DNA of 64,000 nt, from contig NZ_JBHSGU010000002.1 in the NCBI RefSeq assembly GCF_042652645.1, positions 62,001 to 126,000 of the forward strand, written 5' to 3'. A program made the translations under genes and the position numbers. Source of the DNA: Glaciecola siphonariae (lineage in GTDB: Bacteria > Pseudomonadota > Gammaproteobacteria > Enterobacterales > Alteromonadaceae). This document shows, one piece after another, positions 9,839 through 19,137 of this stretch; position 1 is the stretch's first letter, and each line of letters begins with the position of its first letter. The notes under the pieces are model-generated. The model was not told where the DNA came from. It was given only the letters and a program-made list of their open reading frames with translations, and made no database searches.

Positions 9839-9881
9839 GGCTTATCTTAAGCCTGTGCCTGAGCCTTAACCCTATTAGCCC

Positions 9882-11069
9882 TTAGCTGCCTTTTGTGAGG
9901 GCATTTACCGCAGCTACTTTGGTTGGAGAGACTTCTTCTACCGGATAGCAACCCAATACTTTGAAATAGCGGGTCATGCCACGAAGCGTATCAATCGCTT
10001 TTTGCAGAGGCCCGTCTTCTATATTGCCCTGCATATCTAAGTAGAACATTTCTTCCCACGGATTGCCGTTAATCGGTCGCGACTCGAGCTTGGTCATATT
10101 GATGTTATTTTCTTTGAGTACCAACAGTGCATCAACTAATGCACCCGGTGTTTGCACGGTTGACATAATCACCGTTGTTTTAGCGGGAACCTGTAAAGGA
10201 ACTTTTATCGGTTGACTTGCTACCACAATAAAACGGCTGTGATTCTCTTTTTGATTGGCTAAATTAGACTTGATTGCGCGCAGATTATACAGTTTGCCAC
10301 CGGCTTGCGAGCCGATTGCCGCAACGGTGTCGCTCTGTAATTCGTTTACAATCAACATCGCTGCCGACGTGCTGTCGCACGGTTTTACTTCAACGTTGCC
10401 CAAATCTGCTAAAAAATGACTGCACTGTGCAAATACCTGAGGATGTGCGTAGAGCGTCTGAATTTTACCCGGCTCAATATCGTTGTGTACCAGCAGAGCG
10501 TGATTAATAGGGTGAGTTAGCTCACCGACAATATTTAAACGGGTGTGTTGAAGCTGGTCATACACTTCATTAATACTTCCCGACGAGGTGTTTTCAATGG
10601 GCAGCACCGCAAAATCCGCTTCGTTACTTTCAACTTTTTGAATTATTTCCGCAAAGCTCTGACAACCGATCTCCATTAGTTCGCCGCTTCTGCGCGCAAA
10701 ATATTTTTGCGTTGCAAGGTAGCTGTAGGAGCCTTTTTCACCCAAAAATGCGACGCGATTAAGCGGCAGTTGAGCGCCGGGGTTTGCCCATTGGGCAAGC
10801 ATTGATTGCTGGTTGAGTACCGAGTCTTCAATAATGACGTGAAATAGTTTGGTGACAAAATGAGGATCGAGGCCCACCGCTTGCCCTTGTTTTATCAGGC
10901 GAACTAAAAGTTGCTCTTCTCGCACTTGGTCGCGCACCGGGATATGATGTTTTACTTTTGTTTGTGCAACTTGCATAGTGAGCTTTTGTCGCCCAGCGAT
11001 AATGTTGAGGAGCTGATTGTCGGTGTCGGTAATTGCTTTACGCAGTTCTTCTAATTCGTTAGTGGCCAA
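9882..11069 (-). CDS. pheA: Bifunctional chorismate mutase / prephenate dehydratase
   Basis: 395 residues. Domains in order: AroQ chorismate mutase (about 1-90), prephenate dehydratase (about 105-285, VAFLGEKGSYSYLA, ADFAVLPIENTSSGSINEVYD) and a C-terminal ACT domain (about 298-375) with the ESRP motif that binds phenylalanine for feedback inhibition. It makes phenylpyruvate for phenylalanine synthesis. The start is TTG 11069: AGGG lies 7 nt upstream and no ATG is available in frame. A good sigma70 promoter sits 54-82 bp upstream. No phenylalanine-rich leader peptide was found between promoter and start, so E. coli-style attenuation is not supported. Confidence 0.95.
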   Translation of the reverse strand: MATNELEELRKAITDTDNQLLNIIAGRQKLTMQVAQTKVKHHIPVRDQVREEQLLVRLIKQGQAVGLDPHFVTKLFHVIIEDSVLNQQSMLAQWANPGAQLPLNRVAFLGEKGSYSYLATQKYFARRSGELMEIGCQSFAEIIQKVESNEADFAVLPIENTSSGSINEVYDQLQHTRLNIVGELTHPINHALLVHNDIEPGKIQTLYAHPQVFAQCSHFLADLGNVEVKPCDSTSAAMLIVNELQSDTVAAIGSQAGGKLYNLRAIKSNLANQKENHSRFIVVASQPIKVPLQVPAKTTVIMSTVQTPGALVDALLVLKENNINMTKLESRPINGNPWEEMFYLDMQGNIEDGPLQKAIDTLRGMTRYFKVLGCYPVEEVSPTKVAAVNALTKGS

Positions 11070-11122
11070 ATGCTTTCCCTGTGTCGCCTCAAAGCGGCGC
11101 TGAATCTGTTTCGCTTAGTGGG

Positions 11123-11151
11123 AATGTATGCAAGGCGGCAAGCTATGTCAA
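11123..11151 (-). promoter_or_regulatory. Sigma70 promoter of pheA
   Basis: On the minus strand, TTGACA (11146-11151) lies 17 bp from TACATT (11123-11128): a perfect -35, 4/6 -10 and ideal spacing, upstream of the pheA TTG start. Confidence 0.65.
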
Positions 11152-11224
11152 TGCTGATAATGTGGGAATTGCGACAATTGTTGCCGTAGTGGGTATAAAT
11201 GCGCTGAATAACTCTTTTGCTTAG

Positions 11225-12025
11225 TTATCGGTCAAGCAGTCTAGCAAGCAATCCACGCACTTCATCTGATTCAAAGGGTTTATCGCAAAGTGCATTCACA
11301 CCCGTTTGCTGAATGTTGGTCATATGCGTGCTGCTAGTCGACTCCGAAGTCACCATGATGATAGGAATGTGGGTTGTTTCGGGATTAAAGCGAATAAACT
11401 CTGATAATTCACGCCCGTCCATTTCAGGCATGTTGTAGTCGGTCACCACAAGATCAAACTCCTGATCTTTAAGAAAAGTAAGTGCGTGCGCTCCGTTCTC
11501 TGCCTCGGTGATTAGCTCAATCCCCATATTCATCAGGACACGCTTGATATGATTACGGGCCAAGCGGCTGTCGTCGACCAACAAAACGCGGACGCTTTTA
11601 ATGTCAAACAATGATAGGTCGAGCTCTTCTGTGTTAAGCAGTTGCAAGCTTGCGTTTAATCCGCGCTGCAAATGAATAGGTTGAAACGGCTTAGGTAAAA
11701 TGGCTGCTACACCTGACTGCTTAAATTTATCAAGCTTTGCAAAACTAGTTTCGCTTGAAACCAACATAAAAGGAATGTTGCTGGTCGCTTCTTCATTTTT
11801 TAGAAACTGCAAAATATCCAGACCACTGCCGTCAGCTAAATACATCGCGCTTACCACAACATCGACATTATGTTTTTGAATTTCATGCTTTGCTTGCGTC
11901 ACATTTTTGACGATATCTACCCCGTGCACGTCAGCAGAGGTCAACAAACCTTTGATAATTTTAGCCTGCGTGTCAGAGGGTTCAATCAGTAATATATGTA
12001 AATCAGAAATCGACAAATTTTGCAT
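11225..12025 (-). CDS. Response regulator with two receiver domains (first one degenerate)
   Basis: 266 residues: two CheY-like receivers and no output domain. The second (about 145-266) is complete, with D151-D152, phosphoacceptor D196 in VVTDYNMPEMDG and K249. The first (about 8-130) keeps the fold and its lysine (K112) but has E15-P16 in place of the acidic pair and A60 at the phosphoacceptor position, so it probably cannot be phosphorylated. Such proteins act through protein contacts, often in chemotaxis or motility. No cognate kinase is adjacent. Function beyond signalling is not assigned. Confidence 0.85.
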   Translation of the reverse strand: MQNLSISDLHILLIEPSDTQAKIIKGLLTSADVHGVDIVKNVTQAKHEIQKHNVDVVVSAMYLADGSGLDILQFLKNEEATSNIPFMLVSSETSFAKLDKFKQSGVAAILPKPFQPIHLQRGLNASLQLLNTEELDLSLFDIKSVRVLLVDDSRLARNHIKRVLMNMGIELITEAENGAHALTFLKDQEFDLVVTDYNMPEMDGRELSEFIRFNPETTHIPIIMVTSESTSSTHMTNIQQTGVNALCDKPFESDEVRGLLARLLDR

Positions 12026-12152
12026 TAAAGTTTCTCGTTAATGAATTCAAAATAGCTGAATTCGTGGTTAACTATTATTCGGTTTACAGTATGAGAGAGC
12101 CTATATCTCTGGGCTAACGGTTTTTGTCATATTGATTTACAAGCGCGTGTCT

Positions 12153-12476
12153 TTAGCCACCCGCTAGCTTGACCTTCATACCTTTACTTTCCAATATCTC
12201 TTTGAGCTTTTCTCTTACATCGCCCTGTATTTCTATGGTGTAGTCTTTTACAGCACCGCCACATCCGCATTGTTTTTTCAGCGTAGAACAAAGTGTTTTT
12301 AGCTCGTCTTTGTTCATGCCAAGGCCTTCAATACTGCTAACCCCTTTACCTTTTTTACCCTTCGTAATGCGCTTAATACGCACAATACCGTCACCGCTAG
12401 GAAGGATTTCTTTCGCATCTTCTTTTGTACTGATGCGCCCACTGTCGGTGGAGTATACAAGCCGTGAGTTGTTCAT
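12153..12476 (-). CDS. yciH: SUI1/eIF1-family translation factor YciH
   Basis: 107 residues from ATG 12476, chosen because AGGG lies 9 nt upstream; an in-frame GTG at 12494 overlaps that site. The C-terminal half is the SUI1/eIF1 fold: VRIKRITKGKKGKGVSSIEGL, the KKQCGCGGAVKD loop, and IEIQGDVREKLKEILESKGMKVK. E. coli YciH discriminates against aberrant initiation complexes and affects translation under stress. It appears to be a single-gene unit. Confidence 0.9.
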   Translation of the reverse strand: MNNSRLVYSTDSGRISTKEDAKEILPSGDGIVRIKRITKGKKGKGVSSIEGLGMNKDELKTLCSTLKKQCGCGGAVKDYTIEIQGDVREKLKEILESKGMKVKLAGG

Positions 12477-12998
12477 TTTCTTATCCCTGTTCACAGTTTA
12501 ATCATTCAATAATAATGCCAAGTATTATCACAAACGCTTTTAATTTATCTTCAGTTGCACTTTATTCAGACGCGTTGTAAACGCCGAATCAAGCTTATCA
12601 AGCTCTTATTTTGAATAATAGCGGTGCAAACGTCGAGCGCTGCGATAAATATTAGTGAGAATCAGAAGCGAATAATGTCACCGAGGCATTAAGCTAGAGT
12701 GCTTACACAGAAAAAGTGATCGACCGCGCTATAAAAGTTGTAATTGAGAAGTATTATCATTTAAACTCTTGGGGTATTATCGCTATGCAGCGCAACGAAA
12801 CGCTTCTCCGTGCCGAGCATTGCTTCGTAATACTGTTTTATACCGTTGTTCCGTAATGGTGTTTCGCAACATTATTTCGTAAGGCTATGGCGCATTAGTT
12901 TTAATGCTAGCTTTGCGCAATGCATAAAAATGAAGAAAGGCCTTGTGCGGTAAAAGACAAATTAATTCACAACCACTTACTTTTAATGTTAGGAGCTT
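12477..12998. other. Intergenic region between yciH and the iron importer
   Basis: About 520 bp without a convincing gene. It must hold the fbpA-like promoter. A weak Fur-like site lies at 12746-12764, and from about 12817 to 12884 there are loose repeats of a TTCGTAA-type word (TTCGTAATA, TTCCGTAATG, TTCGCAACA, TTCGTAAGG). Nothing else is recognised. Confidence 0.5.
12746..12764. promoter_or_regulatory. Weak Fur-box-like sequence upstream of the iron ABC operon
   Basis: GAGAAGTATTATCATTTAA matches the 19-bp Fur consensus at 12 of 19 positions by eye. It lies about 235 bp before the periplasmic iron-binding protein gene, a class usually Fur-controlled. The match alone would not be convincing. 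Confidence 0.3.
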
Positions 12999-14066
12999 AT
13001 GATTAATAATCTAACGAGTAACAAATCAACGATTTATGCAAACACGCCAAGCCGTTTTATTTTGGCCGCTGCGCTTATATTTATGGCTTGCTTTAACGCA
13101 TCCTCAGCCATGGCTGAGCAGGTAAATGTGTACTCAGGTCGTCAGGAGGCGCTAATCAAGCCTCTATTGGATGACTTTACAGAGCGAACTGGTATTAAAG
13201 TGAATTTAGTGACCGGCAGCGGTGATGCGCTTATCAGCCGCATGCAGGCTGAGGGTGAGTTATCACCTGCCGATGTTATTATTATGGCCGACGCTGGACG
13301 CTTGGTCAGAGCAAACCAACTTGGATTGCTACAAGCCATTACAAGCGATGTGATTGCCCAACGTGTACCTGAGCAGTTACGGGCCGACAACCAAGCTTGG
13401 ATTGCTTTAACCACGCGTGCGCGACCCATCATGTATGTAGAAGGTGAGTTTGAGCCAAGCAGCATTCAGTCTATGGCCGACTTGGGGCTGGAGCGCTTTG
13501 AAGAACAAATTTGTATTCGCTCTTCTAGCAATATTTACAATCAGTCGATGGTGGCCTCGTTAATGATATTGCAAGGTGAGGAGCAAACTCTTGAGTGGGC
13601 AAAACGCGTTGTAAGCAACTTCGCACGTGCCCCTAAAGGTGGCGACCGCGACCAAATCAAAGCCCTTGTAGCTGGCGAATGCTCTCTTGCGGTGGCAAAT
13701 ACCTATTATTTGGGCGGTATGCTTGCGTCTGACGACCCACAAACCAGAGACATTGCGAATAAAGTGGGCGTAATCTGGCCCGACCAAGATACGAGCGGCA
13801 CCCATGTAAATGTGTCAGGTGCAGGGATTGCAAAGCATGCGCAGCACAAAAAACAAGCCGAGGCTTTATTGAGCTTTATGCTGGAGCGCGATTCCCAGCA
13901 GTGGTACGCACAAGTAAATCATGAGTATCCAATTATCGACGGCGTTAAATGGAGCGATGAACTCATTGGATTAGGTACGTTCAAGGCACAAAACGTTGAC
14001 CTAGAAAAGATGGGTGAACTCAACGATGAAGCGCTTCGCTTGATGGATAAAGCAGGCTGGCGTTAA
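12999..14066 (+). CDS. fbpA: Ferric iron ABC transporter, periplasmic binding protein (FbpA/FutA-like)
   Basis: 355 residues. A signal peptide (about 1-39, hydrophobic core FILAAALIFMACF, cleavage near SAMAEQ) leads into the mature start VNVYSGRQE typical of class III iron-binding proteins. The VYSGRQ tyrosine and the NTYYLGG tyrosine pair (about 226-230) are the expected Fe(III) ligands. It binds ferric ion in the periplasm and delivers it to the permease encoded 3 bp downstream. AGGAGC lies 5-10 nt before the ATG. Membership of the family is strong; thiamine or spermidine binding is unlikely given the tyrosines. Confidence 0.9.
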   Translation: MINNLTSNKSTIYANTPSRFILAAALIFMACFNASSAMAEQVNVYSGRQEALIKPLLDDFTERTGIKVNLVTGSGDALISRMQAEGELSPADVIIMADAGRLVRANQLGLLQAITSDVIAQRVPEQLRADNQAWIALTTRARPIMYVEGEFEPSSIQSMADLGLERFEEQICIRSSSNIYNQSMVASLMILQGEEQTLEWAKRVVSNFARAPKGGDRDQIKALVAGECSLAVANTYYLGGMLASDDPQTRDIANKVGVIWPDQDTSGTHVNVSGAGIAKHAQHKKQAEALLSFMLERDSQQWYAQVNHEYPIIDGVKWSDELIGLGTFKAQNVDLEKMGELNDEALRLMDKAGWR

Positions 14067-14069
14067 ACT

Positions 14070-15692
14070 TTGAAAAATGCGCGATGGTTAGTAGGGAGTT
14101 GTTTAGGGATATCGGCATTTGTTGTACTCCCTCTATGCATCGTTGCGTTTAGTGTTTTTTCATTTGATGTGGCTTTATGGCGGCATTTAGCCACGACCGT
14201 GTTGTCAGAATATGTTTTAAATAGCCTCATCCTTGCTGTTGGCGTTGGCATAGGCACTATTGTAGTTGGCAGCACCTTGGCTTACCTAATGGTAAACTTC
14301 GACTTTATGGGCAAATCGGTGCTGTCTTGGATGGTACTGCTGCCGCTTGCCATGCCCGCCTATATTATCGCGTACACCTACACCGGCATTTTGGACTTTG
14401 CAGGACCGCTTCAAACTTACCTTCGCAGCAGCTTTGACTGGCAGCGGGGTGACTATTGGTTTTGGGATGTTCGTTCTTTAAGCGGTGCCATTGTAATGAT
14501 GATTCTGGTGCTCTACCCATATGTATACATTTTGGCGCGCACCGCCTTTGTTGAGCAGTCTTATAGTTTTGTGAAGGTTAGCAAATTAGCAGGTTACAGC
14601 CGCTGGCATCACTTTAAGCGAGTGTCATTGCCCTTAGCTAGGCCCGCTATTCTTACCGGTGCTTCTCTTGCGATGATGGAAGCACTGGCCGACTACGGAA
14701 CGGTTGCGTACTTTGGCGTCAGTACGTTTACCACCGGCATATTCAGAACTTGGTTCGGGATGGGTAATATACAAGGGGCAGCGCAGCTTTCAACCTTATT
14801 ATGCATGTTTGTGTTAGTGCTCCTCGTGCTTGAAAAACATTCACGAAAAGACGCATCAAAATATCAATCGCGTCATCTTTCTCAATTTTCAGTAAACAAA
14901 CTGCACGGTATTCATTCGCTGGTCGTTATGCTGGTGTGCTTATTGCCTGCGTTGTTAGGCTTTGTAGTGCCGTTTACTCAGCTTCTTACTTGGAGTGCTC
15001 AGTTTGCTGAAGTTGGCGACCTATCGTCCTTTTTGGCTTTAGTAAAAAACTCACTGGTACTGGCCAGCGTTGGCGCTTTGGTAATTGTTGGCTTAGCTGT
15101 GTTGGTGTCTTACAGTAAACGTCTGGCCAACAAAAGAGTGGTAAATACTGCAGAGCAAGCGCTTAGTTTAGGCTATGCGGTGCCGGGGATAGTGATTGCG
15201 GTGGGTGTGCTTATTATGGCGGGTTTTATCGACCGACACTTAAATCAGTTGACGATTGCTTGGTTCGATTATCGTCCCGGATTGGTGTTTTCAGGCACCA
15301 TTGCAGTATTGGTGTTTGCATACACCGTTCGTTTTTTGAGCGTTGCCCTACAAAATACAGAAACCGGTTTGCAGCGCTTACCCAAACGACTCGATAATGC
15401 AGCGCTTAGTTTGAATGGAAGTGTATTTAGGATGCTTCGTAAAATACATGTACCGCTGTTATCTGGCAGCGTGATCAGCGCGCTACTGTTAGTGTTTGTC
15501 GATATACTAAAAGAGCTACCGGCAACGCTGGTGCTAAGACCGTTTAACTTTAATACACTGGCGGTGCGTGCATACGAACTGGCGTCTGACGAACGTCTAT
15601 TAGATGCGGCATTACCGGCCATATCAATTGTATTAGCAGGCCTTCTACCCGTGGTGTTGCTAACGCGCCAACTAAATAAAACGAGCGTATAA
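14070..15692 (+). CDS. fbpB: Ferric iron ABC transporter, fused double permease (FbpB-like)
   Basis: 540 residues with about 12 transmembrane segments, organised as two tandem permease units, the usual form for FbpB/SfuB proteins. Two EAA-type loops that contact the ATPase are visible: KVSKLAGYSRWHHFKRVSLPLARPA (first half, near 165-190) and the LDNAALSLNGSVFRMLRKIHVPLL region (second half, near 440-465). The start is a TTG 3 bp after the fbpA stop with little ribosome site, consistent with translational coupling. It forms the inner-membrane channel for iron. Confidence 0.9.
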   Translation: MKNARWLVGSCLGISAFVVLPLCIVAFSVFSFDVALWRHLATTVLSEYVLNSLILAVGVGIGTIVVGSTLAYLMVNFDFMGKSVLSWMVLLPLAMPAYIIAYTYTGILDFAGPLQTYLRSSFDWQRGDYWFWDVRSLSGAIVMMILVLYPYVYILARTAFVEQSYSFVKVSKLAGYSRWHHFKRVSLPLARPAILTGASLAMMEALADYGTVAYFGVSTFTTGIFRTWFGMGNIQGAAQLSTLLCMFVLVLLVLEKHSRKDASKYQSRHLSQFSVNKLHGIHSLVVMLVCLLPALLGFVVPFTQLLTWSAQFAEVGDLSSFLALVKNSLVLASVGALVIVGLAVLVSYSKRLANKRVVNTAEQALSLGYAVPGIVIAVGVLIMAGFIDRHLNQLTIAWFDYRPGLVFSGTIAVLVFAYTVRFLSVALQNTETGLQRLPKRLDNAALSLNGSVFRMLRKIHVPLLSGSVISALLLVFVDILKELPATLVLRPFNFNTLAVRAYELASDERLLDAALPAISIVLAGLLPVVLLTRQLNKTSV

Positions 15693-15693
15693 A

Positions 15694-16767
15694 ATGTTGA
15701 GTATCGATAACTTAAACTTAGCCTATGGCGATACACAAGTGCTCAACGACGTTTGCATAGCGCTGGGCTCAGGTGAAATTGGCTGTATTTTAGGGCCCTC
15801 TGGCTGTGGTAAAACTACTTTGCTGCAGGCTATCGCTGGATTTCACCAGGTTCAGGCCGGCAAAATATTCATCAAAGATGCTTGCGTTGCCAGTGAAAAC
15901 CTCCACCTATCGCCCGACAAACGAGGTATTGGTCTTGTGTTCCAAGATTTTGCCTTATTCCCTCATATGAGCGTGTTAGACAACGTAAGCTACGGTTTGC
16001 ATCATTTGCCAAAGTCCGAGCGAAAGCTCGTTGCGCTCGAGAATATAGAAAGGGTAGGGCTGGGCGAGTATGCAGATAAGTTTCCAGGCTCGCTTTCGGG
16101 CGGTCAGCAGCAACGCGTCGCAATTGCTCGTGCGATTGCGCCTAACCCTCAGCTCATGCTACTAGACGAGCCGTTTTCAAGCCTTGACCCTGAGCTTAGG
16201 GAGAAAGTTGCAGTAGAGGTGCGGGAACTTATCAAGCGTTTGGGTATCACCGCTTTATTGGTTACGCACGACCAGCAAGAGGCCTTCGCTTTTGCTGATA
16301 AAATAGCGATTTTAGCTGAGCATAAATGTCAGCAGTGGGACACGCCTTATCAGCTTTATCATGAACCTAGCTCTCGTTTTGTAGCAAATTTCATTGGTGA
16401 GAGCACCTTTATTTCCGGTGAGGTGATGCCGCAAGAAGCAGGCTCTGCATCGGTTTATGTGAACACTCAATTGGGACGCTTTGCACTGTCAGGCCCTCAG
16501 GCCGATAAAAACGAAGGGGATAAACTTGATGTGCTGGTGCGCCCTGACGATATTGTGCATGAAGATAGCAGCCCGCTAAAAGCCACGGTTGTCGACCGCC
16601 GTTTTCGCGGTGCTCACATTATGTATCGACTACAGTTGCCTAACTTCTCTGAGCATGTGCTTTGCCTTGCGCCAAGTCATCATGACCATAGCATCGGCGA
16701 ATCATTTGGTATTCGTATGAGCATAGACCATGTAATTTGTTTTCCCGCAACGATTTCTCGAAACTAA
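15694..16767 (+). CDS. fbpC: Ferric iron ABC transporter, ATP-binding protein (FbpC-like)
   Basis: 357 residues. Walker A GPSGCGKTT (about 34-42), Q-loop VFQDFALFPHMSV, signature LSGGQQQRVAIARAIA, Walker B LMLLDEPFSSLDP and H-loop LLVTHDQQEA are intact. A C-terminal TOBE-type regulatory domain (about 240-350) is present, as usual in iron and spermidine importers. The ATG lies one base after the fbpB stop. Together the three genes form a complete Fe(III) importer. Confidence 0.92.
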   Translation: MLSIDNLNLAYGDTQVLNDVCIALGSGEIGCILGPSGCGKTTLLQAIAGFHQVQAGKIFIKDACVASENLHLSPDKRGIGLVFQDFALFPHMSVLDNVSYGLHHLPKSERKLVALENIERVGLGEYADKFPGSLSGGQQQRVAIARAIAPNPQLMLLDEPFSSLDPELREKVAVEVRELIKRLGITALLVTHDQQEAFAFADKIAILAEHKCQQWDTPYQLYHEPSSRFVANFIGESTFISGEVMPQEAGSASVYVNTQLGRFALSGPQADKNEGDKLDVLVRPDDIVHEDSSPLKATVVDRRFRGAHIMYRLQLPNFSEHVLCLAPSHHDHSIGESFGIRMSIDHVICFPATISRN

Positions 16768-16798
16768 ATAACGCCCTAATAAATTCCTCTTCTCTCGT

Positions 16799-16826
16799 TT
16801 TGCATTGAGGCTGTTTGGTTTATACT
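16799..16826 (+). promoter_or_regulatory. Probable sigma70 promoter of aspS
   Basis: TTTGCA (16799-16804), 16-bp spacer, TATACT (16821-16826; 5/6). It lies 62 bp before the aspS ATG and is followed by a GC-rich discriminator. Confidence 0.45.
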
Positions 16827-16887
16827 ACGGCGCTTGAATAACTTGGCTTGATGCCAGTCCCGCAAAGATACAAATAAAGGCAATTAA

Positions 16888-18672
16888 ATGCGCACTGATT
16901 ACTGTGGAAGAATCGATAAAAAATACATTGGACAAACCGTTACCCTCAAAGGTTGGGTAAACAAGCGTCGCGATTTAGGCGGCGTAATTTTTATTGATTT
17001 GCGTGATCGTGAGGGCATTCTTCAGGTGGTTATCGACCCTGACACAGAGGCGGCCTTTGCAACAGCGTCGGAGCTGCGTAATGAATTTTGTGTTGATATT
17101 GTTGGTATTGTGCGTGCGCGTCCAGACAGCCAAGTGAATAAAGACATGAGCACAGGCGAGGTTGAGCTTTTAGGTAAAGAGGTGAGCATCATCAATCGTG
17201 CGCCTGCATTACCGCTTGACTGGAATCAAGAGAACAGCGAAGAGCAACGTCTGAAATACCGATATCTCGACTTACGCAGACCGCTGATGACTGAGCGTTT
17301 GGTATTTAGAAGCAAAGTGACCGGCGCGGTGCGTCGTTATTTAGAAGACAATGAGTTTTTAGATATCGAAACGCCTATTCTTACCGCAGCCACCCCAGAG
17401 GGTGCTCGCGATTATCTTGTGCCGAGCCGTACGCACAAAGGCGAGTTTTTTGCCTTGCCGCAGTCACCACAGCTTTTTAAACAATTGCTCATGATGAGCG
17501 GAATGGATAAATATTATCAAATCGTAAAGTGTTTTCGTGACGAAGACTTACGTGCAGATCGCCAGCCAGAATTTACCCAAATTGATATCGAAACATCATT
17601 TTTAGACGCAGATGGCGTTATGTCGATTACCGAAGGCCTCATTCGTGATTTGTTTCAAAAAATGCTCAACGTTGATTTAGGTGACTTCCCTCGCATGACT
17701 TACGCTGAGGCCATGCAGCGCTACGGCAGCGATAAACCAGATTTGCGCAATCCGCTAGAGATTGTAGATGTGGCGGAAATTGTAAAAGATATCGAGTTCA
17801 AAGTATTTAGCGCGCCGGCTAATGATGCAAAAGGCAGAGTTGCCGCCATTTGCGTGCCCGGCGGAGCCAGTCTGTCGCGTAAACAGCTTGACCAATACGC
17901 CGAGTTTGCTGGCATTTACGGGGCAAAAGGCCTTGCATGGATGAAGGTGAACGAAGCGAGTAAAGGAATTGAGGGCATTCAATCGCCAGTATTAAAATTC
18001 TTTACTGAGCAGAGTATCACGGCGCTTCTTGCAAAAACGAAGGCAAAGGACGGCGACATTCTTTTATTCGGTGCTGATAGTTATCAGGTAGTAACAGAGG
18101 CGCTTGGTGCCTTGCGCCTGAAGTTAGGCAAAGATTTTGACCTGCTACAGGGTGAGTGGAAGCCATTGTGGGTAGTCGATTTCCCTATGTTCGAAGAGGT
18201 GGATGGGCAGCTTCATGCACTTCATCACCCGTTCACCGCGCCTAGAAATAGCGACTTGGACGCGTTAAAAGCAGCGCCTGCCACCGCCTTGTCTAATGCG
18301 TATGATATGGTGTTGAATGGCGTTGAGCTTGGTGGTGGTTCGGTGCGTATTCACAGTATGGATATGCAGGCCTTGGTCTTTGAACTATTAGGTATTGGTG
18401 AGCAAGAAGCGCAGGAGAAATTTGGCTTCCTGCTTGAAGCCTTGAAGTATGGCACGCCGCCCCATGCAGGTTTAGCGTTTGGCTTAGACCGCTTGGTTAT
18501 GCTGATGTTAGGGGCTGAGTCGATTCGAGATGTTATGGCCTTTCCGAAAACAACAACCGCCGCTTGTCCGCTTACGGGTGCGCCAGGTAAAGCTAACCCG
18601 CAGCAGCTTGAAGAGTTAGCCATTATGTCTATTGCAAAACCTGCATCTAGCGACTCGACACCTAAGCAATAG
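16888..18672 (+). CDS. aspS: Aspartyl-tRNA synthetase
   Basis: 594 residues, the usual bacterial-type length with the GAD insertion. An N-terminal OB anticodon-binding domain (VTLKGWVNKRRDLGGVIFIDLRDREG) precedes the class II catalytic core: RYLDLRRP motif 1 region, FRDEDLRADRQPEFTQIDIE motif 2 and GLAFGLDRLVMLMLG motif 3. It charges tRNA-Asp in the cytoplasm. AAAGG precedes the ATG. nudB begins directly after its stop, giving an aspS-nudB-ruvC unit. Confidence 0.97.
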   Translation: MRTDYCGRIDKKYIGQTVTLKGWVNKRRDLGGVIFIDLRDREGILQVVIDPDTEAAFATASELRNEFCVDIVGIVRARPDSQVNKDMSTGEVELLGKEVSIINRAPALPLDWNQENSEEQRLKYRYLDLRRPLMTERLVFRSKVTGAVRRYLEDNEFLDIETPILTAATPEGARDYLVPSRTHKGEFFALPQSPQLFKQLLMMSGMDKYYQIVKCFRDEDLRADRQPEFTQIDIETSFLDADGVMSITEGLIRDLFQKMLNVDLGDFPRMTYAEAMQRYGSDKPDLRNPLEIVDVAEIVKDIEFKVFSAPANDAKGRVAAICVPGGASLSRKQLDQYAEFAGIYGAKGLAWMKVNEASKGIEGIQSPVLKFFTEQSITALLAKTKAKDGDILLFGADSYQVVTEALGALRLKLGKDFDLLQGEWKPLWVVDFPMFEEVDGQLHALHHPFTAPRNSDLDALKAAPATALSNAYDMVLNGVELGGGSVRIHSMDMQALVFELLGIGEQEAQEKFGFLLEALKYGTPPHAGLAFGLDRLVMLMLGAESIRDVMAFPKTTTAACPLTGAPGKANPQQLEELAIMSIAKPASSDSTPKQ

Positions 18673-19137
18673 ATGTCTTTAAAACGCCCGGAGTCAGTGC
18701 TGGTAGTGCTTTACTCAGAGCAGTCGAATGTACTGCTTTTGCAGCGCGATGACGACGCTGACTTTTGGCAGTCTGTAACAGGTACAATAGAGGTAGGTGA
18801 GAGCCCAATCCAAACCGCATATCGAGAGGTTGAAGAGGAAACCGGGCTGAAACTCTCGTTTGATTCACACGATATTGTAGACTGCCGTCATGTTAATCAG
18901 TACCGTATTCGACAGGCCTGGCTGCACCGATATCCAAAGGGAACTCAGTATAACAATGAGCATGTGTTTTGCGCGCAAATCGCGCAAACCCATGAGATTA
19001 CCCTGACCGAGCATCTGAGTTTTAAATGGCTAAGCAAGGCGCAAGCAATCGAAAAAGCATGGTCTGAATCAAATCGTATTGCCATCAAAAAATTTGTGCC
19101 AGAAAGTTTAATTGCCGTGCATAAAGGGTCTCCATGA
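18673..19137 (+). CDS. nudB: Dihydroneopterin triphosphate diphosphatase (Nudix hydrolase)
   Basis: 154 residues. The Nudix box is complete: GTIEVGESPIQTAYREVEEE followed by TG and a hydrophobic residue (about 36-59). NudB removes pyrophosphate from dihydroneopterin triphosphate in folate synthesis. The position between aspS and ruvC, with zero spacing after aspS and a 4-bp ATGA overlap with ruvC, is the classical gammaproteobacterial arrangement and supports the specific name over a generic Nudix call. Confidence 0.9.
   Translation: MSLKRPESVLVVLYSEQSNVLLLQRDDDADFWQSVTGTIEVGESPIQTAYREVEEETGLKLSFDSHDIVDCRHVNQYRIRQAWLHRYPKGTQYNNEHVFCAQIAQTHEITLTEHLSFKWLSKAQAIEKAWSESNRIAIKKFVPESLIAVHKGSP

Noticed and set aside
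11070..11122. Leader peptide and attenuator for pheA
   Set aside because: No Phe-rich short frame and no competing hairpins between the promoter and the TTG start.
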